Source of the DNA: Neobittarella massiliensis (ex Bilen et al. 2018)
GTDB lineage: Bacteria > Bacillota > Clostridia > Oscillospirales > Ruminococcaceae
Length of the DNA: 64,000 bases
Reading direction: 5' to 3'
NCBI RefSeq assembly: GCF_900289145.1
Contig: NZ_OKQO01000002.1
Span: 288,926 to 352,925, forward strand
The notes below the pieces were generated by a model, which did no database searches, was not told the origin of the DNA, and saw only the letters and a program-made list of their open reading frames with translations. Position 1 is the first letter of the stretch; the number at the start of each line of letters is the position of its first letter. Both the position numbers and the translations under genes were made by a program. Positions 26,414 through 35,240 of the stretch are shown one piece after another.

Positions 26414-27466
26414 TCATCTTTTTGGCGGATCGCCCGGGTCGTCGTCTGTCGGCGCGTCTGTTGCGTTGGGGACGCGTTTCTTTTTGGGGACCTTGACACC
26501 GGCCAGCGGCGAGCGCTTTGAGGCCTCCTGCATTTGGCGATTGGAGACATGGGTATAGATCTCGGTGGTGGAGACGTGTTCGTGCCCCAGTATCTCGCTG
26601 AGTACCCGGATATCGACCCCGCCGTGCTGGTACATCAAAGTGGCGGCGGTGTGGCGCAGCTTATGTGTTGAGAGGCCCTGACCAGAGAGCCCAGCTGCCT
26701 GCAGGGCGTGCTCTACGATCTGCTGCACCCGGCGCTTACTGATGCGTGTGCCGCGGCTGGAGAGAAACAGCGCATTTTTATCTTTGACGCTGGCCAGGCC
26801 TTTGGCGCGTACCGGCAGATAGGCCTCGACGGCGGCCAGGCAGGCATCGTTGAGGTAGATGATGCGCTCCTTGTTTCCTTTACCGGTGATACGGGCGGTA
26901 TTTTCGCTGATATCGGTCATATCGATACCCACCAGTTCGCTCAGCCGCATACCGCAGTTCAAAAACAGAGTGAGGATACAAAAATCGCGCTGGTAGTGCG
27001 GATTGTCTTCGGGGACATGGACCAGCAGTTCCAGACTCTGTTCCAGCGTGAGGTATTTGGGCATACTCTTTTTGATAGCTGGGATCTCAAGGTCTTTGAC
27101 CGGGTTGGACTCGAGCAGTTTGGCGTTGACGGTGAGATATTTATAAAAGGACTTGAGACAGGATACCTTGCGGGCGCGCGTGGCCGCGCTATTTTGGCGC
27201 TGACGGGTGATAAAATACATGTATTCGTACACATCCGACAGCGTGACCGATGAGATTACGTCGAGGTCGACATCGAGGATATCGATATCCTCGAACTGCA
27301 TATCTTTGCTGCACAGGCCTTTATACTGTTTGATAAAGCGAAAAAAGGTGCGCAGATCGATAAAGTAGCTCTCGACGGTGCGCACCGAGCGGCCCTTGAT
27401 GGTCTGCATGTAAAATAGAAAATCTTTGATGACCGGCGGGCAGCTGACGGCATAATCTGTGGCCAT
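26414..27466 (-). CDS. XerC/XerD-type tyrosine recombinase, intact
   Basis: A 350-residue site-specific recombinase. The catalytic set is complete: Arg in NCGMRLSELVG, Lys in ITGKGNKERII, His and Arg in STHKLRHTAATL, His in ILGHEHVSTT and nucleophile Tyr in EIYTHV. The charged C-terminal tail after residue 315 (PKKKRVPNATDAPTDDDPGD) is longer than in standard XerC. GGAGGT lies before the ATG. It is a candidate for the chromosome-dimer recombinase. The nearby degenerate Xer protein (24028) could be a partner; this is inference. Confidence 0.92.
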   Translation of the reverse strand: MATDYAVSCPPVIKDFLFYMQTIKGRSVRTVESYFIDLRTFFRFIKQYKGLCSKDMQFEDIDILDVDLDVISSVTLSDVYEYMYFITRQRQNSAATRARKVSCLKSFYKYLTVNAKLLESNPVKDLEIPAIKKSMPKYLTLEQSLELLVHVPEDNPHYQRDFCILTLFLNCGMRLSELVGIDMTDISENTARITGKGNKERIIYLNDACLAAVEAYLPVRAKGLASVKDKNALFLSSRGTRISKRRVQQIVEHALQAAGLSGQGLSTHKLRHTAATLMYQHGGVDIRVLSEILGHEHVSTTEIYTHVSNRQMQEASKRSPLAGVKVPKKKRVPNATDAPTDDDPGDPPKR

Positions 27467-27968
27467 GGGAAAACCTCCAAAATAAACGTGAATAAAGTGT
27501 TTTGGCGCGGTAAGACGTGGGGGTCGGAATGGCGGGCCAGTCGTTCTTACATTCTTACATTACGTGCGTGATGTGCGTGGCCGCAATATATAATATAATA
27601 TCGTAGTCAGTGGAATACACACCAGAGCTGCATTCTGACAGGCGCCAAATCCAAATTATATAGTTTTATACAGGACTCTTTAAACGTCATTCGTGTGTGA
27701 GCTTGTATGAGCCTAATGTGGGTTTGTTGGGAAAACAGCAATTTCCTATACCCTAAATTGCACTAAATTTTTATTTAGCGCAATTACCACTATAAATAGA
27801 ATACCACTTCTCTTCACTTTGTACAAGCTCAGATTTGGGATGAGCTGTAAAAATGTACTGGCGCCTTTTTTATTTTCACTCGACCGGTCTTTTTACAAAC
27901 TGCGCACTGTGGTTTACTGCTGGACTCACTGCTGGATAGATCTTGGTATTTTACGGGCAGCTGCTTTT
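27467..27968. other. AT-rich intergenic region with short repeats
   Basis: About 500 bases of unusually low GC for this window. Holds tandem TTCTTACA (27544-27559), two GTGCGTG words just after, a TATA-rich stretch at 27585-27600 and a 13-bp inverted repeat with a T4 loop (27756-27785). No open frame has a credible ribosome site. Confidence 0.6.
27756..27785. repeat. 13-bp inverted repeat with TTTT loop
   Basis: AATTGCACTAAAT and ATTTAGCGCAATT are complementary except for one position, which is a G-U pair on the minus-strand RNA. Possibly a protein site or weak terminator. Confidence 0.7.
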
Positions 27969-28688
27969 TCACTTTTTATAGTTCGTTCTGTTGGGCAGCC
28001 AGATCATACCGCCGATATCGCGTAACGGCCCATCAGTGAGCTGAATTAGTTTTAGTTGCTGTGCTCTGATAAACGCGCGCATCGCCTGTCCGTCTGGGTG
28101 CCGGCCCAGGCTGCCGGTGCTGTAGAGCGTATCGCCTACCCGGCCCACACAGCCGCCGATAAAGCCGTAATCGTACCCCGGCAGTAAAATATGGCCGGGA
28201 CGTATATGCAGCACCGATATCCCCACCTTTGCCGCCGCGGCGGCAATACCTGTATCAGCGGTGATGATCGCCTGTGGACCCAGTATAGCGGTACTGCAAC
28301 GCGTATACCCCTGCCGGACTGGTACCGGCTGGTACTTTTGACACAGAAGCTGTTGGAGCGGATGCGGAACTGTTTGCGGGTTAAACAGCGCATGTTCGCC
28401 TACCAGGGCAATATTGAGGGCTGTATCTTGTGGATAGCGCTCCCCCAGCTCTTGTAAAAACGTTATTACATAGCCTATCTGCCACAGCTTTTCACGCTGC
28501 TGAGGCGGGATAGCGCAGTCGATGGCCAGCTGACCGTCGCCTATATGTAACAGCCGCATATCGGCGTGATATGCAGTCTGTACGGGAAGCTTTTTGCTGT
28601 TGGGCAGACACAATATCTCTTCCTGCTCCGGCAGATGTGCCTGTAGCGACTGCCGATAGCAGAGCGGTATATTGCCGATGATGAGCAT
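27969..28688 (-). CDS. DUF6873 family GME-fold protein
   Basis: A 239-residue protein. The order YHADMRLLHIGDGQL, ALNIALVGEHALFN, VRQGYTRCSTAIL, AIITADTGIAAAAA, HIRPGHILLPGYDYGFIGGC is that of the DUF6873 group, which has a guanidine-modifying-enzyme (pentein) fold. Its function is unknown. A GGGGAG site lies before the ATG. A single gene, with AT-rich DNA downstream. Confidence 0.85.
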   Translation of the reverse strand: MLIIGNIPLCYRQSLQAHLPEQEEILCLPNSKKLPVQTAYHADMRLLHIGDGQLAIDCAIPPQQREKLWQIGYVITFLQELGERYPQDTALNIALVGEHALFNPQTVPHPLQQLLCQKYQPVPVRQGYTRCSTAILGPQAIITADTGIAAAAAKVGISVLHIRPGHILLPGYDYGFIGGCVGRVGDTLYSTGSLGRHPDGQAMRAFIRAQQLKLIQLTDGPLRDIGGMIWLPNRTNYKK

Positions 28689-28754
28689 GGGCTCTCCCCT
28701 CTTTTGGGTATGGTGGGTCTGGGCGGACGAAAATTGCGAGACCTCACAGCGGTC

Positions 28755-29939
28755 CTACTCTCGCCGCAGTGCCTCGACCGGGTGCATACGGGCAGCCTTA
28801 TAGGCCGGGTAGGCGCCAAAAGCGCCCCCCAATAGCACCGATCCGACCAAACTAAAAAACAGCACGGTGCTGCTGAGCGCCATGTCGATACCGGTGAGCG
28901 CGGTGGCGGCTTTTAGCAGGAGCAAGCAGAGCAGAGCAGCCGCCGTGCTGCCCACCAGCGAGAGCAGCATGGCCTCAGCCAAAAACTCGCGCAGAATGCT
29001 GCCGGAGGTGGCCCCGATCGCCTTTTTGATACCGATCTCACGGGTGCGCTCGGCCACCGAGGAGATCATGACGGTGGTGATGCACATGCCGGCCACCAAA
29101 AGCGATATGGCGGCCACGCAGCTGAGCACCAGTGTGACGATGTCTAAAATACGGTCGAGACTGTCTTTTTGTGAGGCCAGGTCGAGGATATCGACCCCGC
29201 AGCGGCCATCGGGGTCTACTGCTTTTTGCAGGCGGGTGCGCACCACCTGACTGTCGGCGCCCTGATCGAGCTTGACGGCGATCTGGTCAAAGCTTGAATC
29301 GCCGGTGGCCATGGGGATAACGGTGTACGGGGTGTAGACCAAGGTGGGCATGAGCCCGCCGGCAAAGCTCTTTAGAATGTTGCTGGAGGAGGACACGACC
29401 CCCACTACCTCGAACTCCTGCTGGTAGCCGGCGATATTCAGCGGTACCCGTTTGCCCACCACGTTTTCGCGGCCAAACATCTCCTGTGCCGTCTTGCTGT
29501 CGAGCAGGCAGACCGCTGCCCGGCTGGCAATATCGCCGCGGGAGATCGAGCGACCCCAAAGTAAGTCGAGTGAGATGAGGCTATCGGCGTTGTTGCCCAC
29601 GCCCCAGGTGTACACTTTTTGCACACTGCCGGATGGACCGGTGAGCTGACCGGGCTCTACTACGATGGGTGAGGCGCCTTTGACGCCTTTTGTCTGTGCG
29701 ACCTTTTGCAGCGCCGACTCATCGAGCTGGTAGATCGTGCTGTCCTCGCTGTACTTTAAGGTGAGCCCATCGGCCCCCAGTGAGCTGAGCTCTTGGCCCA
29801 GAGCCGTCTTGCCTGCCTGCACGATACCCGAGATGAGCAGAACCGACAGGACGCCGATAAACACGCTGAGTGCGGTGATGGCTGTGCGAAACTTGTTTTT
29901 AGCCGCCGAGCGCAGCGCTGTGTGCAGGCTGTTCATCAT
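28755..29939 (-). CDS. MacB-type ABC transporter permease
   Basis: A 394-residue permease with the MacB layout: one N-terminal helix (TALSVFIGVLSVLLISGI), a large extracytoplasmic domain to about residue 260 (MacB_PCD), and three C-terminal helices with the FtsX signature region ERTREIGIKKAIGATSGSIL. It overlaps the adaptor gene by 4 bp (ATGA). MacB-type proteins do not transport through a channel but transmit ATPase motion to the outside. The ATPase that normally sits between adaptor and permease is missing here. Confidence 0.9.
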   Translation of the reverse strand: MMNSLHTALRSAAKNKFRTAITALSVFIGVLSVLLISGIVQAGKTALGQELSSLGADGLTLKYSEDSTIYQLDESALQKVAQTKGVKGASPIVVEPGQLTGPSGSVQKVYTWGVGNNADSLISLDLLWGRSISRGDIASRAAVCLLDSKTAQEMFGRENVVGKRVPLNIAGYQQEFEVVGVVSSSSNILKSFAGGLMPTLVYTPYTVIPMATGDSSFDQIAVKLDQGADSQVVRTRLQKAVDPDGRCGVDILDLASQKDSLDRILDIVTLVLSCVAAISLLVAGMCITTVMISSVAERTREIGIKKAIGATSGSILREFLAEAMLLSLVGSTAAALLCLLLLKAATALTGIDMALSSTVLFFSLVGSVLLGGAFGAYPAYKAARMHPVEALRRE

Positions 29940-30886
29940 CGCACAGCCCCTTCTCTGAGCAGACAGGTGCTCCCCTCTTTGACCTGCTGCTGCGAGAGGA
30001 TGGGCTGGCCCGTCAGCGTGCTGTCGAGCACCTCTACCCACTCACCGGTCTGGCGGCCGGTGGTGATGTAGTGCTTTTTGACCTTACAGGCATCCTGCAA
30101 AATGTACAGGAATTCGCCCCGTTCATCCTGACCGATAAATGACTGGGGCAGCGCCGACATCTGCTGCGGGTCATCGCACTGGATAGAGACGGTGGCGGTG
30201 AGGCCGGGCATGATCTCACTGCCGGCCCCCTCCAGGGCCAGCTCTGCCTCTACCACGGTAGACTGGCTGGTGCCGCGGGTCTCTTTTTTGGCAAATTTGG
30301 CCACATCGGTGACGGTTGCCGACATGCTCTTGTCGGAAAAGGCCGAGCAGGTCACCTGGGCCTGCTGGCCCACAGCCACTTTTTCGATCTCGCTTTCGGG
30401 TATAGAGACCTTTACCAGCAGCGCCCCTCCCTCAGAGAGCGTGTAGAGCTCGTCCTGCGGGGCGGTGGACTGATTTTTTTTGATCGAGACCGAACCGATA
30501 TAGCCGCTCTTTTGTGCCTGTATGGTCTGGGGCAGCGCGCTGGTACCCAGCTTGCTCTGCCCGCCCAGCACCTGCAGCGCCTGACTGGAATAGGTCTCCT
30601 GGATGAGCTTGGCCGTTTTTTGGGCGTCGACGGTGGCGATGGTCTGCCCCGCCTCGACCCATTGGCCCTCTTTTACCAGCACGTCTTTGGCCACCACGGG
30701 GTAGTCGAGCGAGTAGGACTCCCCCTCTTTTTGCGCCACTTCGCCGGCCACGACCACCTGTTGGGTGTAGGTGACCGGCCGCAGATAAGTAAACGACGCC
30801 TGCTGCACCCCCCGCAGCTGCACTGCCGGCGCCGACAGCAGCGCCACCGTAAGTACCGCCCCCAAGACCGCCACTTTTTTCTTCAT
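29936..30886 (-). CDS. HlyD/MacA-like membrane fusion adaptor
   Basis: A 316-residue extracytoplasmic protein anchored by an N-terminal helix (VAVLGAVLTVALLSAPAV). It has the two lipoyl half motifs (VVAKDVLVKEGQWVEAGQTI and IQAQKSGYIGSVSIKKNQS) with only a short hairpin between them, followed by a beta-barrel domain and a YILQDACKVKKHYITTGR-type end. The ATG at 30886 is preferred over GTG 30892 by spacing to AAAAGGGG. First gene of an operon with the MacB-type permease. The partner ATPase is not adjacent. Confidence 0.88.
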   Translation of the reverse strand: MKKKVAVLGAVLTVALLSAPAVQLRGVQQASFTYLRPVTYTQQVVVAGEVAQKEGESYSLDYPVVAKDVLVKEGQWVEAGQTIATVDAQKTAKLIQETYSSQALQVLGGQSKLGTSALPQTIQAQKSGYIGSVSIKKNQSTAPQDELYTLSEGGALLVKVSIPESEIEKVAVGQQAQVTCSAFSDKSMSATVTDVAKFAKKETRGTSQSTVVEAELALEGAGSEIMPGLTATVSIQCDDPQQMSALPQSFIGQDERGEFLYILQDACKVKKHYITTGRQTGEWVEVLDSTLTGQPILSQQQVKEGSTCLLREGAVR

Positions 30887-31109
30887 ATCCACATACCCCT
30901 TTTCGCCAAAATTCCGAGAAAACTGCGCCGCTCAAAGCCCGCACCGCGTTCTTGGATTAGTTTTGCAAAAAAGGTTGGCGATATAGATGTAAAAGCCAGC
31001 CAATACAGGGAATAAACCGCCGCAAAGCAGTTACAATAACAGAAAATGGCCGCGCAGGGATTTCTTTTCCCTGGAAATAGCCGCGCCGCCAGCGTTGGAG
31101 GAGATCGCG

Positions 31110-31265
31110 ATGAATTTTGTCATCTGCTGCAAAAACTGCAAATACCAGAGAGACGGCTACTGTGAGCTGCCGTCACCTGCGCCCGGCCAGCGCACCGAGG
31201 AGGGAGATTGTGCCCACTACATGCCGCTGGACGCCAAGACGCCAAACAGCGGCCCACACGCTTAA
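31110..31265 (+). CDS. Small cysteine-rich protein
   Basis: A 51-residue protein, MNFVICCKNCKYQRDGYCEL at the N-terminus, with GDCAHYMPLD later. The Cys spacing (C-x2-C, then C at 19 and C around 36) suggests a metal-binding knuckle. GGAGGAG lies 7 bp before the ATG. Similar short proteins occur in Clostridia but have no assigned role. Its stop codon overlaps that of radA on the other strand by a few bases. Confidence 0.7.
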   Translation: MNFVICCKNCKYQRDGYCELPSPAPGQRTEEGDCAHYMPLDAKTPNSGPHA

Positions 31266-32653
31266 AAAGCGGCCTTAAAGGCGTCTTTTATCGTTCTGGC
31301 GCCGATGACCTGGATGCCGGGCACCGACAGCTGCTCGTGGTCTAGATTTTGCTGGGGCACCACGATGCGCCCAAAGCCCAGGCGCTTGGCCTCGCTCACC
31401 CGCTGGGACAGCTGAGCGACCGCCCGCACCTCGCCGGTGAGGCCCACTTCGCCGATGGCCACCACCTCTTCGGCTACCGGCTGATCTTTTAAGCTGGAGT
31501 ACATGGCCAGCAGCACCGCCAGATCGGCACCCGGCTCGTCGAGCTTGATACCGCCCACCACGTTGATGTACACGTCGAGATTGCCGAAGAAAAAGCCCGC
31601 CTTTTTCTCCATCACGGCGATGAGCAGATTGGTGCGGTTGTAATCAAAGCCGGTGGAGACCCGCCGCGGCACGGCAAAACCGGATTTGGTGACCAGCGCC
31701 TGCACCTCGGACAAGAGCGGGCGGCTGCCCTCCATATTGCAGGCCACGCAGGTGCCCGAAGCGCCCAGCGGCCGACCGGTGAGCAGCATCATAGAGGGGT
31801 TTTTGACCTCTTTGAGACCGTGGCCGGTCATGTCGAACACGCCGATCTCGTTGGTGGAGCCGTAGCGGTTTTTGACCGCCCGTAAAATGCGGTGGGTGAA
31901 GTGCTTGTCCCCCTCGAAATAGAGCACCGTGTCCACGATGTGCTCTAGTACCTTGGGGCCGGCGATGGCCCCGTCTTTGTTGACATGGCCGATGATGAGT
32001 ACCGGTATATCTTTGGTCTTGGCTGTTTTCATGAGCAGAGACGTGCATTCGCGCACCTGGGCCACGCTGCCCGGCGAGGAGGCCAGCTCCTCTAAATTCA
32101 TGGTCTGGATAGAGTCGATGATGACCAGGTCGGGCGCGGTGGCGGCGACTAAGTTGCAAATCGAGACGATATCGGTCTCGGCCAGCACCTTTAAATTGGG
32201 GTTTTTGACCCCCAGCCGGTCGGCGCGCAGCTTGATCTGACGGGTGGATTCCTCCCCCGATACATACAGTATCTGCAGCTTTTGCGCCAGATACTCGCAG
32301 ATCTGCAGCAGCAGTGTGGATTTGCCGGCGCCGGGCTCGCCGCCCAATAGCACCAGCGACCCGGCCACGATACCGCCGCCCAGCACGCGGTCAAGTTCTT
32401 CCAGGCCGGTGAGAAAGCGCGTTTCGCGGTGCTGCTCGACCTGATCTAAGGTGACCGGCTGCAGGTCGCTGTACCCGCTGCCGCCAGCCGCTTTTTTGGC
32501 AGCTACTTTTGTTTTGGCGCCGCCGCCACGCGCCAGCATCACCCGCTCCTGCAGCGAGTTCCAGCTGCCGCAGTTGGGGCACTGGCCGCTCCAGCGGGCA
32601 AACTCGGCCCCGCAGTCGTCGCAGACGAACATCACTTTTTGGTCTGATCTCAT
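31262..32653 (-). CDS. radA: DNA repair protein RadA
   Basis: A 463-residue RecA-like ATPase that promotes branch migration in recombinational repair. It has an N-terminal C4 zinc finger (FVCDDCGAEFARWSGQCPNC), Walker A in LLGGEPGAGKST, the RadA-specific KNRYGSTNEIGVF motif, and a C-terminal Lon-like domain (DVYINVVGGIKLDEPGADLA, without the protease dyad). The ATG at 32653 behind TAGGAGG gives the normal start; the longer frame to 32803 lies in cwlD. Confidence 0.97.
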   Translation of the reverse strand: MRSDQKVMFVCDDCGAEFARWSGQCPNCGSWNSLQERVMLARGGGAKTKVAAKKAAGGSGYSDLQPVTLDQVEQHRETRFLTGLEELDRVLGGGIVAGSLVLLGGEPGAGKSTLLLQICEYLAQKLQILYVSGEESTRQIKLRADRLGVKNPNLKVLAETDIVSICNLVAATAPDLVIIDSIQTMNLEELASSPGSVAQVRECTSLLMKTAKTKDIPVLIIGHVNKDGAIAGPKVLEHIVDTVLYFEGDKHFTHRILRAVKNRYGSTNEIGVFDMTGHGLKEVKNPSMMLLTGRPLGASGTCVACNMEGSRPLLSEVQALVTKSGFAVPRRVSTGFDYNRTNLLIAVMEKKAGFFFGNLDVYINVVGGIKLDEPGADLAVLLAMYSSLKDQPVAEEVVAIGEVGLTGEVRAVAQLSQRVSEAKRLGFGRIVVPQQNLDHEQLSVPGIQVIGARTIKDAFKAAF

Positions 32654-32676
32654 ATACGTCCTCCTAAAGGCCAGTC

Positions 32677-33399
32677 TTACTTTTGCAGGGCGGACCTCTC
32701 TACATATTGTAACATGCCCTGATAGATACAAAAAGCCAGCTGCTTTTGGTATTCGGGGTCTTGCAGCTTTTGCCGCTCCTCGGCGTTGGAGATAAAGCCG
32801 CACTCGATGAGCACACCGGGGTTTTTGCTCTGGTTGAGCAGATAGTACTCGCTGCCCGACGGCTTGTGCATGCGGTGGCTATCGGTCTGCAGATTTTGCT
32901 TGATGGTCTCTTGGATACACTCGGCCAGCAGCTCTCCCTCCGCGTTTTTCTTGTTGTAGAACACCTGTGAGCCCTTATTGCTGCTCTGAAAGGCGTTTTG
33001 GTGGATAGAGAGAAAGATGGCGTCGGGATGGCTCTCGATGAGCTTGAGCCGGTTGTGCATATCTGACTTCTTTTTGCTGGGGGCACCGTCCCCCTCGGTA
33101 TCGGTAGAGATGTCGGTCTCGCGGGTCATGTACACATCGTACCCCTGGAAGGTCAGCACATCCCGCAGGGTAAGAGCGATCTGGAGATTGATATTTTTCT
33201 CGTCGATGCCCTGACTGGAGGCCCCGGGATCGAACCCGCCGTGACCGGCATCGATAATGACGGCCGGCCGTTTTTTGACTGCTGTGTCCTGCTCGCTGGC
33301 AAAACTGCGGAAATTAAAAAATGCGGCCCCTACCGCCACGCACACCGAAAGGCCCAGTATCAGCTGCCACAGGCGTACGCTCTTTACTCTGCAAAACAT
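32677..33399 (-). CDS. cwlD: N-acetylmuramoyl-L-alanine amidase, CwlD type
   Basis: A 240-residue secreted or membrane-tethered amidase_3. An N-terminal hydrophobic helix (LILGLSVCVAVGAAFF) is followed by the catalytic domain: zinc ligands in VIIDAGHGGFDPGA, Glu in the next helix (IDEKNINLQIA), His in IFLSIHQNAF and catalytic Glu in VLIECGFISN. CwlD makes muramic-delta-lactam in the spore cortex, needed for germination. Length and lack of cell-wall-binding repeats fit CwlD. A GAGGTGAGG site lies before the ATG. Confidence 0.88.
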   Translation of the reverse strand: MFCRVKSVRLWQLILGLSVCVAVGAAFFNFRSFASEQDTAVKKRPAVIIDAGHGGFDPGASSQGIDEKNINLQIALTLRDVLTFQGYDVYMTRETDISTDTEGDGAPSKKKSDMHNRLKLIESHPDAIFLSIHQNAFQSSNKGSQVFYNKKNAEGELLAECIQETIKQNLQTDSHRMHKPSGSEYYLLNQSKNPGVLIECGFISNAEERQKLQDPEYQKQLAFCIYQGMLQYVERSALQK

Positions 33400-33595
33400 A
33401 TCCTCACCTCTCTACCATGGGTATGAAGATCTGTGTGTGGTTATGTTTGCCCGGTACGCTCTTAGTATAGCAAATTTCGTGCCGGCCGCGCCACTGTTTT
33501 GCAATAACTCCCAAAGTGGGGGACAAAACTTTGTACCCCCTGACGTATTTGTGGCTGCAAAACGGATTTTTTAGTATGGGGACAGGCTTTTGTGC

Positions 33596-33601
33596 TATAA
33601 T
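33596..33601 (+). promoter_or_regulatory. Extended -10 before the 33646 gene
   Basis: TG-C-TATAAT, 45 bp before the GTG start. The -35 is poor. Confidence 0.6.
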
Positions 33602-33645
33602 CGTGCTGGTAATGATACCGCAGTTTTACAGAGGAGGCATTACAA

Positions 33646-34059
33646 GTGTCAGCAAAATCTATCGCGCTCAACACCCCGTCTGACGTGCGCCATGCACTGC
33701 AGATGGTAAAAGACGGCAAACTGTGCCCACAGGTGCTGCAGGCGGCCATCGACCAGATCCGCTACCTGAGCTGGGTCCACTGCCCCATCCATACCGCCGA
33801 CCAGAACCGCACCCAGGTAGAGGTGCTGTTTTGCGGCGAGATCGCCCCGGGCGTACAGACGCAAAACGGCGGCGAGATCTTAGATGTAGTGGCTATTAAA
33901 AACGAGATCGGACAGGAGGAGACGCTGCGGCTGACCCTGTCGCGGCCCGTGCCCGCAGCAGACAGCTGCCTGCTGGTGCCGGCCATGGCCAGCTATATGC
34001 AGGTGACTGGTATCACCGAAGAGGACCTGTGCGCTGCTGAGAGGGGGATCGCCAAATGA
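33646..34059 (+). CDS. Protein of unknown function coupled to the lectin-fold gene
   Basis: A 137-residue protein I do not recognise. The N-terminal half is helical (SDVRHALQMVKDGKLCPQVL, QAAIDQIRYLSWV); the second half looks like beta structure (QVEVLFCGEIAPGVQ, LRLTLSRPVP). There is no signal peptide or membrane helix. The GTG follows GAGGAGG by 8 bp. Its TGA overlaps the ATG of the next gene (ATGA), so the two products are made together. It could be a chaperone or accessory factor of that protein. It does not clearly look like the Avd protein of diversity-generating retroelements. Confidence 0.75.
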   Translation: MSAKSIALNTPSDVRHALQMVKDGKLCPQVLQAAIDQIRYLSWVHCPIHTADQNRTQVEVLFCGEIAPGVQTQNGGEILDVVAIKNEIGQEETLRLTLSRPVPAADSCLLVPAMASYMQVTGITEEDLCAAERGIAK

Positions 34060-35135
34060 AAAAGATCGATACGGCCCTGACCGCCGCTTTTGCCGCGGCG
34101 CTGGATGGCCGCGCGCCGCAAAAAGATTATCTGCGTGCAAAAGATACGGGATCGGTACAGCTACTTGAAGGCTGCACATTTTTAGTGGGCGGCGACCTGT
34201 ACGAGAGCACTAGCCGTACGCTGACCGAGAGCGACTTGGATACCGGCAGCTTTACCGTGGGAGCCGACTATGGTATTTACCTTTGTAAGGACGGTGATAC
34301 GGCAAGACCGGTCATTAGCCGCAACGCCACCTACCCCGACGGTTTCGCCGCCGGCGACTGCCGCCAGATCGGTGGCTTCCACTACGGGATGGTACGGGCG
34401 CTGGCTGCTGATGGACAGCCGGTAGGCACCGATGGCAAGGCTTTTGGCGAGGGCTGGAAAGCCAATGTGGCCCCGGGGATCTTGCCGGCCTCGGTCTGGA
34501 CGCTGCAGCACCGGCCCAGCTGCGACCCCCGCGGAATGGTCTACCTGGGCAGCGGCACCTGGGTGGATATCTACATCGCCTCTGACGATGGGCAGGGCGG
34601 CTTGCGCTCTGCCTGGCACGCCACCCCCATGACCGGAGCTGAAGGCGCCAACTGGTATATTTTTCAGGAAAAACTGCTGCGCAGCGGCAAGCGGATGCTG
34701 CGCTACAGTGAGTTTTGCCGCGCCGCTTACGGCAGCCCCGAAGGCGAGGACGAGACCAATGAAAACTGCTGGTCTGCCGCCTTTAACACTGCCCGCAACA
34801 TGACCGGCTTTGTGCCCAATGCAGTGTCGGCGCTGGGCTGTGCCGATTGCTGCGGCACCGTGTGGGAATGGGTAGACGAGGTGCTGGTAAAGCCCGACCC
34901 GGAGGTGCCTGCACCGGCACCCGGCGAAAAACAGTGGGTCTGGTACGACGAGACCCCTATGGAAGTAAACGGCGGCAACCTGTTCCACTACTACAATACG
35001 ACGCTGGCTACCATGCTGGCCGGCGGCGATTGGGTGGACGGCGAGCACTCGGGGACCCGGGCGGCCAACATCTACCGCAGCCCCTGGAAAAAAGGTATTG
35101 GTTTTGGCACCCGCGGTGCCTGTGACAGCCTGTAA
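34056..35135 (+). CDS. C-type-lectin (FGE/Mtd-like) fold protein resembling DGR target proteins
   Basis: A 359-residue protein. Residues about 1-115 resemble the N-part of phage tropism-determinant-like proteins (GSFTVGADYGIYLCKDG, then RQIGGFHYGMVRAL). Residues about 140-359 look like a formylglycine-enzyme/C-lectin domain: MVYLGSGTWVDIY, RMLRYSEFCRAAYG, GTVWEWVDEV, and a final segment AGGDWVDGEHSGT, then YRSPWKKGIGFGTRG. In diversity-generating retroelements this last segment is the variable region. No reverse transcriptase or template repeat is visible nearby. No signal peptide is seen. It may be a fossil or remotely served target, or an ordinary binding protein. Confidence 0.72.
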   Translation: MKKIDTALTAAFAAALDGRAPQKDYLRAKDTGSVQLLEGCTFLVGGDLYESTSRTLTESDLDTGSFTVGADYGIYLCKDGDTARPVISRNATYPDGFAAGDCRQIGGFHYGMVRALAADGQPVGTDGKAFGEGWKANVAPGILPASVWTLQHRPSCDPRGMVYLGSGTWVDIYIASDDGQGGLRSAWHATPMTGAEGANWYIFQEKLLRSGKRMLRYSEFCRAAYGSPEGEDETNENCWSAAFNTARNMTGFVPNAVSALGCADCCGTVWEWVDEVLVKPDPEVPAPAPGEKQWVWYDETPMEVNGGNLFHYYNTTLATMLAGGDWVDGEHSGTRAANIYRSPWKKGIGFGTRGACDSL

Positions 35136-35204
35136 GCAGCTACTTTATCAGTAGTGTATCGGTTTGAGCGCCGCGTACGATGTGAGATGTAATAAAAGAT
35201 CTTT

Positions 35205-35240
35205 GGGCTCCCCTCTTTATGAGCGGGAGCCCATTTTATA
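35205..35240 (+). terminator. Terminator after the lectin-fold gene
   Basis: GGGCTCCC pairs with GGGAGCCC over a 12-base loop, then ATTTTAT. Confidence 0.7.

Noticed and set aside
27720..27800. Possible dif site
   Set aside because: The repeat has a 4-base centre and 13-bp arms that do not fit the 11-6-11 dif layout or its consensus.
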